A stretch of DNA of 12,270 nucleotides from Paracoccaceae bacterium (GTDB lineage: Bacteria > Pseudomonadota > Alphaproteobacteria > Rhodobacterales > Rhodobacteraceae), in assembly GCA_026997055.1 (NCBI GenBank), contig JALWJU010000442.1:1-12270 (forward strand), in the 5' to 3' direction. This document shows, one piece after another, positions 7,987 to 12,270 of this stretch; position 1 is the stretch's first letter; each line of letters begins with the position of its first letter. The notes under the pieces were generated by a model that worked only from the letters and a program-made list of their open reading frames with translations, was not told where the DNA came from and made no database searches. The position numbers were made by a program, and so were the translations under genes.

Positions 7987-8826
7987 ATGGAATACAAATC
8001 TGTCTCCACCATAATCCTGCAACCTGACCTGCTCGGGCATGTCATTGATAATGCAGAGATAATATCAGAAAAATTCGATGCCCACCTGGATGTGATCTGC
8101 CTGGGCGTGGATCGGACCAGGCCGGATTTCTACTATGCGGGCGCCTCTGCCGTGCTGCTGCAGGACAATCTGGCGCAGGCACGCGAGCGCGCGCAGACCC
8201 TGGAAAGAGATGTCCGCAAACGGCTGGAAGGCGCGCTCTTCAACTGGTCCAGCGCCGCCATCACCGCCCAGGCGGCGACCCTCAACGGCCTGGTCGCACA
8301 TCGGACCCGATTCTCCGATCTCGTGGTCCTGCCCCGGCCCTATGGCGAAAACCGCGGCCACGAACACGAAGCCGTACTGGAAGCGGCACTGTTCAACGGC
8401 GAGGTCCCCGTGCTGGTGCTGCCCGACGAACGGCAAATCGCCCGGGAAGTCGAAACCGTGATCATTGCCTGGAACGACAGCCCCGAAGCCTTGCGTGCCT
8501 GCCACGCGGCCATGCCCTTTCTGAAGCAGGCGCAATCGGTCTGCATCACCATCATCGACCCGCCCCCCCACGGACCGGATCGCTCGGACCCCGGCGGGGG
8601 ACTTTCGCAATGGCTGGCCCGGCACGGCGTGCGCACCGAAGTATCCGTGCTCGCACGCACCATGCCGCGCATATCCGATGTCCTGAATCGCCATGTCAGC
8701 GACAAGGGAGCGCAGATGGTGGTAATGGGCGCCTATGGCCATTCGCGCTTTCGTGAAGCCATCATGGGAGGCGCCACCCGCCACATGCTCGAACTCGCCA
8801 CCGTGCCGGTGCTGATGATGCACTGA
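7987..8826 (+). CDS. Universal stress protein, two tandem Usp domains
   Basis: A 279-residue soluble protein with two Usp (HUP-fold) domains, about 1-146 and 155-279. The first is diverged and lacks a clear nucleotide loop. The second ends in MGAYGHSRFREAIMGGATRHML, shown here only as positions 247-268. It fits G-2x-G-9x-G, with glycines at 248, 251 and 261; the next residue is Gly rather than the usual Ser/Thr, a variant I recall from other alphaproteobacterial Usp proteins. Usp proteins bind ATP or act as stress-responsive regulators, and the exact role of this one is unknown. It is divergent from ccoNOQP and preceded by an FNR-type box, which suggests induction at low oxygen. Family assignment is firm, function open. 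Confidence 0.92.
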   Translation: MEYKSVSTIILQPDLLGHVIDNAEIISEKFDAHLDVICLGVDRTRPDFYYAGASAVLLQDNLAQARERAQTLERDVRKRLEGALFNWSSAAITAQAATLNGLVAHRTRFSDLVVLPRPYGENRGHEHEAVLEAALFNGEVPVLVLPDERQIAREVETVIIAWNDSPEALRACHAAMPFLKQAQSVCITIIDPPPHGPDRSDPGGGLSQWLARHGVRTEVSVLARTMPRISDVLNRHVSDKGAQMVVMGAYGHSRFREAIMGGATRHMLELATVPVLMMH

Positions 8827-9029
8827 TCCTCGAACTTGCGAACGGCATCTCCCACCTGCCGTGTCCCACCTGCCGTCCCATTTCGGCCCAGGCAGAGCAT
8901 TCAGGCTCCGTCGCGCCCCGCCCGCGACCGGCAGGCGGCAAATCGCCGGAGCGTGCGAATTTCCTGTTTGCAGAAGCAGACGACAATGCTAAGCGGAGGC
9001 CGCCGAGTCACTACCGGAAAGCCGCTGCC
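8827..9029. other. Gap between usp and prs with short repeats and weak hairpins
   Basis: No gene seen. The 13-mer TCCCACCTGCCGT occurs twice with a 14-bp period (8850-8862 and 8864-8876). ACGGCA (8842-8847) can pair with either TGCCGT copy (8857-8862 or 8871-8876). A second hairpin has 6-bp arms GTCGCG/CGCGAC at 8910-8915 and 8923-8928. Neither has a T-run, so a terminator for usp is not demonstrated. GGAAAG at 9016-9021, 8 bases before the prs ATG, is the likely ribosome site. No convincing promoter for prs was found by eye. Confidence 0.5.
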
Positions 9030-10043
9030 ATGCCCAGCCGAAACGCTCCGAAAGTCATTTCGGGCAATGCCAACCGCCCCCTTGCCAGTTCCATCATCAA
9101 GCGCATGAGCCTGCACGCGGGCACCCGCCTCGGGCTGGTCGATGCCCGGGTGGAGCGATTCAACGACGGCGAGATCTTCGTCGAGATCTTCGAAAATGTG
9201 CGCGGCGAGGACATGTTCATCCTCCAGCCCACCTCCAAGCCCGCCAACGACAACCTGATGGAGCTCCTGATCATCGCCGATACCCTGCGCCGCTCCTCGG
9301 CCGCGCGCATCACCGCGGTGATCCCCTATTTCGGCTATGCCCGTCAGGACCGTCGGGCCAAGGCCCGCACCCCGATCAGCGCCAAGCTGGTGGCGAACCT
9401 GATCGACCGCTCCGGCATCGACCGGGTGCTGACCATGGACCTGCACGCCGCCCAGATCCAGGGCTTCTTCGACATCCCCGTGGACAACCTCTACGCCACG
9501 CCCCTGTTCGCCCTCGATATCATGGCGCATTTCAGGGACTGCCGCGACGACCTGATGGTAGTCTCTCCCGATGTGGGCGGGGTCGGGCGCGCCCGCGAAC
9601 TGGCCAAGCGCATCGGCGCCCCGCTGGCCATCGTGGACAAGCGCCGCGAAGCGCCGGGCGAAGTCGCGGAGATGAACGTGATCGGCGATGTCAAAGGCAA
9701 GTGCTGCGTGATCATCGACGATATCTGCGATACCGCCGGAACCCTGGTCAAGGGGGCTGAAACCCTCGTGGCCGAAGGGGCCAGGGAAGTTCACGCCTAC
9801 ATCACCCACGGCGTCATGTCGCAGCCGGCAGTCGAACGGATCGAAAAATCGCCGATGAAAAGCCTGGTGCTGACCGATTCGATCGAACCGACCCCGGAAG
9901 TCCTGGCCGCCGACAAGATCCGCATCGTGCCGATCGCCCCGATCCTTGCCCAGGCGATCCTGAACATCTCCTCGGGCACCTCGGTCTCGTCGCTGTTCGA
10001 CCATGCCGGGCTGGAGCCCCTCTACGAAGGCACCTATTCGTAA
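9030..10043 (+). CDS. prs: Ribose-phosphate pyrophosphokinase (PRPP synthetase)
   Basis: A 337-residue cytosolic enzyme that makes PRPP from ribose 5-phosphate and ATP, feeding purine, pyrimidine, NAD, histidine and tryptophan synthesis. Family signatures are all present: RFNDGEIFVEI (43-53), the ATP-side loop YFGYARQDRR (100-109), DLHA (137-140), VVSPDVGGVGRA (177-188) and the PRPP-binding loop DDICDTAGT (229-237). Length is slightly above the usual 310-320, with an N-terminal extension of about 10 residues typical of alphaproteobacteria. It stands alone on the plus strand, 203 bp after usp, and converges on the lectin-domain gene with 36 bp between stops. Nothing suggests a link to the oxidase. 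Confidence 0.97.
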   Translation: MPSRNAPKVISGNANRPLASSIIKRMSLHAGTRLGLVDARVERFNDGEIFVEIFENVRGEDMFILQPTSKPANDNLMELLIIADTLRRSSAARITAVIPYFGYARQDRRAKARTPISAKLVANLIDRSGIDRVLTMDLHAAQIQGFFDIPVDNLYATPLFALDIMAHFRDCRDDLMVVSPDVGGVGRARELAKRIGAPLAIVDKRREAPGEVAEMNVIGDVKGKCCVIIDDICDTAGTLVKGAETLVAEGAREVHAYITHGVMSQPAVERIEKSPMKSLVLTDSIEPTPEVLAADKIRIVPIAPILAQAILNISSGTSVSSLFDHAGLEPLYEGTYS

Positions 10044-10066
10044 GGTTCAGGTTCGTAAGGTTCAGG
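10037..10066. repeat. Perfect 15-bp tandem duplication across the prs stop codon
   Basis: TTCGTAAGGTTCAGG is present at 10037-10051 and again, identical, at 10052-10066. The first copy contains the last codons and the TAA stop of prs, so the second copy supplies another in-frame TAA 15 bases later. It leaves the protein unchanged. An identical two-copy array with no divergence suggests recent slippage. Confidence 0.97.
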
Positions 10067-10079
10067 CAAGGAAAAGCCC

Positions 10080-10430
10080 TCAATAGAGCTTCCACTCCTC
10101 CTCGTCTGCCACCTCGCCCATGGCGATCCAGTCGCAGCGCACCCGCGCCACACGAGTATCGCCCCAAGTGCGAAACACCGCATCAAACCCGGTCTCGGTG
10201 ATATTCTCGGCGCAGATGTCAACGCGCTGATTGGCGCTGATGTCGATGTCCCACATGGCCATGCCCACATGCACCACGGGCGGCCGGTCAAAAGGGGCGG
10301 AAAAGGCGATCGCGAGCCTGAATTCGCGCGGACCGTTGCCGGTCCACATCTCGCCATCATGCTCGAAATCGGAAAACAGCACCTGCGAGCCCTGGTCAAC
10401 CCCCAATCGGTAAGACCTGAATATCCGCAT
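10080..10430 (-). CDS. Small H-type lectin domain protein
   Basis: A 116-residue protein with no signal peptide or membrane helix. The C-terminal two thirds look like the H-type lectin fold (Helix pomatia agglutinin family). The pattern is a hydrophobic strand ending in RPPVVHVGMAMWDID (49-63), then NQRVDICAENITETGFD (67-83) and WGDTRVARVRCDWIAMG (89-105). The N-terminus carries DQGSQVLFSDFEHDGEMW (12-29). I chose the ATG at 10430 because AGAGG lies about 10 bases upstream; the same frame stays open to 10511 but with unlike sequence. It converges with prs and follows the atp operon after a terminator, so it probably has its own promoter. The sugar-binding ability and role of such bacterial proteins are not known to me; the domain call is by eye. 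Confidence 0.82.
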   Translation of the reverse strand: MRIFRSYRLGVDQGSQVLFSDFEHDGEMWTGNGPREFRLAIAFSAPFDRPPVVHVGMAMWDIDISANQRVDICAENITETGFDAVFRTWGDTRVARVRCDWIAMGEVADEEEWKLY

Positions 10431-10490
10431 CCCGCATCCTCTCCGCCGACCCGGCATAACGACATCCGCAGAATGGCCGCTCGCCACAGA

Positions 10491-10512
10491 GGTTGCAACC
10501 ATATGTTGCACC
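10491..10512. promoter_or_regulatory. Imperfect inverted repeat upstream of the lectin gene, possible operator
   Basis: GGTTGCAACC (a perfect 10-bp palindrome, 10491-10500) is followed by a second half TTGCACC, giving an imperfect dyad around CATATG. On the minus strand TTGCAA at 10497-10492 could act as a -35 with CATTCT at 10475-10470 as a weak -10 (16-bp spacer), 40 bp before the lectin ATG. Promoter or operator function is speculative. Confidence 0.3.
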
Positions 10513-10529
10513 GGTCCCTTTCATCTTTC

Positions 10530-10616
10530 CGAAAATACTCCCGCCGGAGGCACGATTTTTCTGCGAAAAATCGTCGGCGCGAGCCTCGGGGCCTGCGGCA
10601 GGTCGGCGCCGGGCAC
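10530..10616. repeat. Structured intergenic element, probable dispersed Rhodobacterales-type repeat
   Basis: The minus strand reads GCCTCCGGCGGGAGTATTTT (10551 down to 10532), which I recall as a recurring intergenic motif in Rhodobacteraceae genomes. Directly beside it is a perfect 10-bp stem ACGATTTTTC/GAAAAATCGT (10552-10561 and 10565-10574) with loop TGC. Outer arms GAGGC and GCCTC flank that stem. Further along are CCTGC-G-GCAGG (10592-10602) and arms GGCGC/GCGCC (10576-10580 and 10606-10610). Only one copy is in the window, so dispersal is recalled, not shown. Confidence 0.55.
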
Positions 10617-10632
10617 GACGACACCCCGTTCC

Positions 10633-10664
10633 AAAAGCAAAAGGCCCCGCCGGACGGCAGGGCC
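10633..10664 (-). terminator. Rho-independent terminator of the atp operon
   Basis: On the minus strand GGCCCTGCC-GTCC-GGCGGGGCC forms a 9-bp stem with one G-T pair and a 4-nt loop, followed immediately by TTTTGCTTTT. It begins 21 bases after the atpC stop and marks atpC as the last gene of the transcript. Confidence 0.92.
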
Positions 10665-10684
10665 GATACCGGGATGCGGCGCGG

Positions 10685-11101
10685 TCAGCCGATCCCCTTG
10701 ACCGAAATCCCCAACTCCTCGCCCAAGGCGACCAGCTCGGCGGCGACCTTGGAGAGCATGTCGTGCTCGTCGCCGCTGGCCGCCTCGCGGGCGCGGGCGT
10801 TTTCGGCCACGATCTCGTCGAGGATCTCCGAAGTCACCTCGCTCACCGGCATGGCGCGTTCGGCCAGCACCGAGGTGCCGGCGGCATTGATCTCGGCAAA
10901 GCCGCCGGTGACCATGAATTCCGCCTCGCCCTCCGGCCCTTCGACGCGCACCACACCGGGGCGCAGGGTGGTGATCACCGGCGCATGGCCGGGCATCGCG
11001 GTCATGTCGCCCTCGGTGCCCGGCAGCTTCACCGCCGTGGCGGCGATCGAGGCCAGGCTGCGCTCGGGCGAGACCAGATCGAATTGCATCGTGTCAGCCA
11101 T
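10685..11101 (-). CDS. atpC: F1F0 ATP synthase epsilon subunit
   Basis: A 138-residue peripheral F1 subunit that forms part of the central stalk with gamma and can inhibit ATP hydrolysis. The N-terminal beta sandwich (about 5-88) holds the conserved MQFDLVSPER start (5-14), GDMTAMPGHAP (31-41) and GGFAEI (66-71). The C-terminal helical hairpin (about 88-135) includes EVTSEILDEIVAENARARE. AGGGGAG lies about 8 bases before the ATG. It follows atpD after 77 bp and is followed by a strong terminator, the normal end of an alphaproteobacterial atpHAGDC operon. Length is normal. Confidence 0.96.
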   Translation of the reverse strand: MADTMQFDLVSPERSLASIAATAVKLPGTEGDMTAMPGHAPVITTLRPGVVRVEGPEGEAEFMVTGGFAEINAAGTSVLAERAMPVSEVTSEILDEIVAENARAREAASGDEHDMLSKVAAELVALGEELGISVKGIG

Positions 11102-11179
11102 GTTCGGCTCCCCTTGTCATGGTCCCTGCACCGCGCTCCGCGCACCGGAAGAAGGAGGCGGAGGCGGCGCCCTGCCCGC

Positions 11180-12270
<1,091 letters not shown>

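Noticed and set aside
8901..10004. 367-codon minus-strand frame opposite prs
   Set aside because: Shadow of prs, whose catalytic motifs are complete on the plus strand.
10034..10624. 196-codon minus frame ending in a PEPYE duplication
   Set aside because: It is in a different frame from the lectin-domain protein. The terminal repeat is just the 15-bp duplication at the prs stop read backwards.
10698..10711. TTGACCGAAATCCC, a partial FNR-like sequence
   Set aside because: One half-site is broken and it lies inside the end of atpC, far from any start it could control.

Overview
This is a GC-rich, gene-dense stretch from an alphaproteobacterium, most likely Rhodobacterales. The placement rests on the cco cluster style (ccoNOQP followed by ccoGHI), the divergent universal stress gene with FNR/FixK-type boxes between them, the type of prs and atp genes, and a short intergenic repeat that I recall as common in Rhodobacteraceae. 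It is an inference, since no rRNA or other phylogenetic marker was compared.

Positions 1-7760, all on the minus strand, form the microaerobic respiration block. Transcription runs from high to low coordinates. First come ccoN, ccoO, ccoQ and ccoP (7760 to 4311), the four subunits of the cbb3-type cytochrome c oxidase. A 379-bp non-coding gap follows, then the assembly genes ccoG, ccoH and ccoI (3931 to the left edge): a ferredoxin-like cupric reductase, a small membrane assembly factor and a copper-exporting P-type ATPase. ccoI runs off the window, and ccoS would be expected just beyond. ccoG has its own well-formed FNR-type promoter inside the gap, so the assembly genes can be induced independently of ccoNOQP but by the same oxygen signal.

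Positions 7761-7986 are a divergent control region with two FNR/FixK-type 14-bp boxes, one placed for ccoN and one for the plus-strand universal stress gene (7987-8826). Together these give a small low-oxygen regulon: oxidase, its copper loading machinery and a two-domain Usp protein.

Positions 8827-10079 hold prs (ribose-phosphate pyrophosphokinase, plus strand), ending in a perfect 15-bp tandem duplication that spans the stop codon. A small H-type lectin-domain gene (10080-10430, minus) converges on it. Between that gene and the atp operon lies about 250 bp with a structured repeat-like element and a strong Rho-independent terminator. Positions 10685-12270 (minus) are the end of the F1 ATP synthase operon, atpD (5' end missing) and atpC.

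I found no tRNA, rRNA, CRISPR array, insertion sequence, prophage or toxin-antitoxin gene. I do not see an undescribed multi-gene system here. The most interesting points are the regulatory architecture (three FNR boxes in one regulon), the lectin-domain gene next to the atp operon, and the structured intergenic element.
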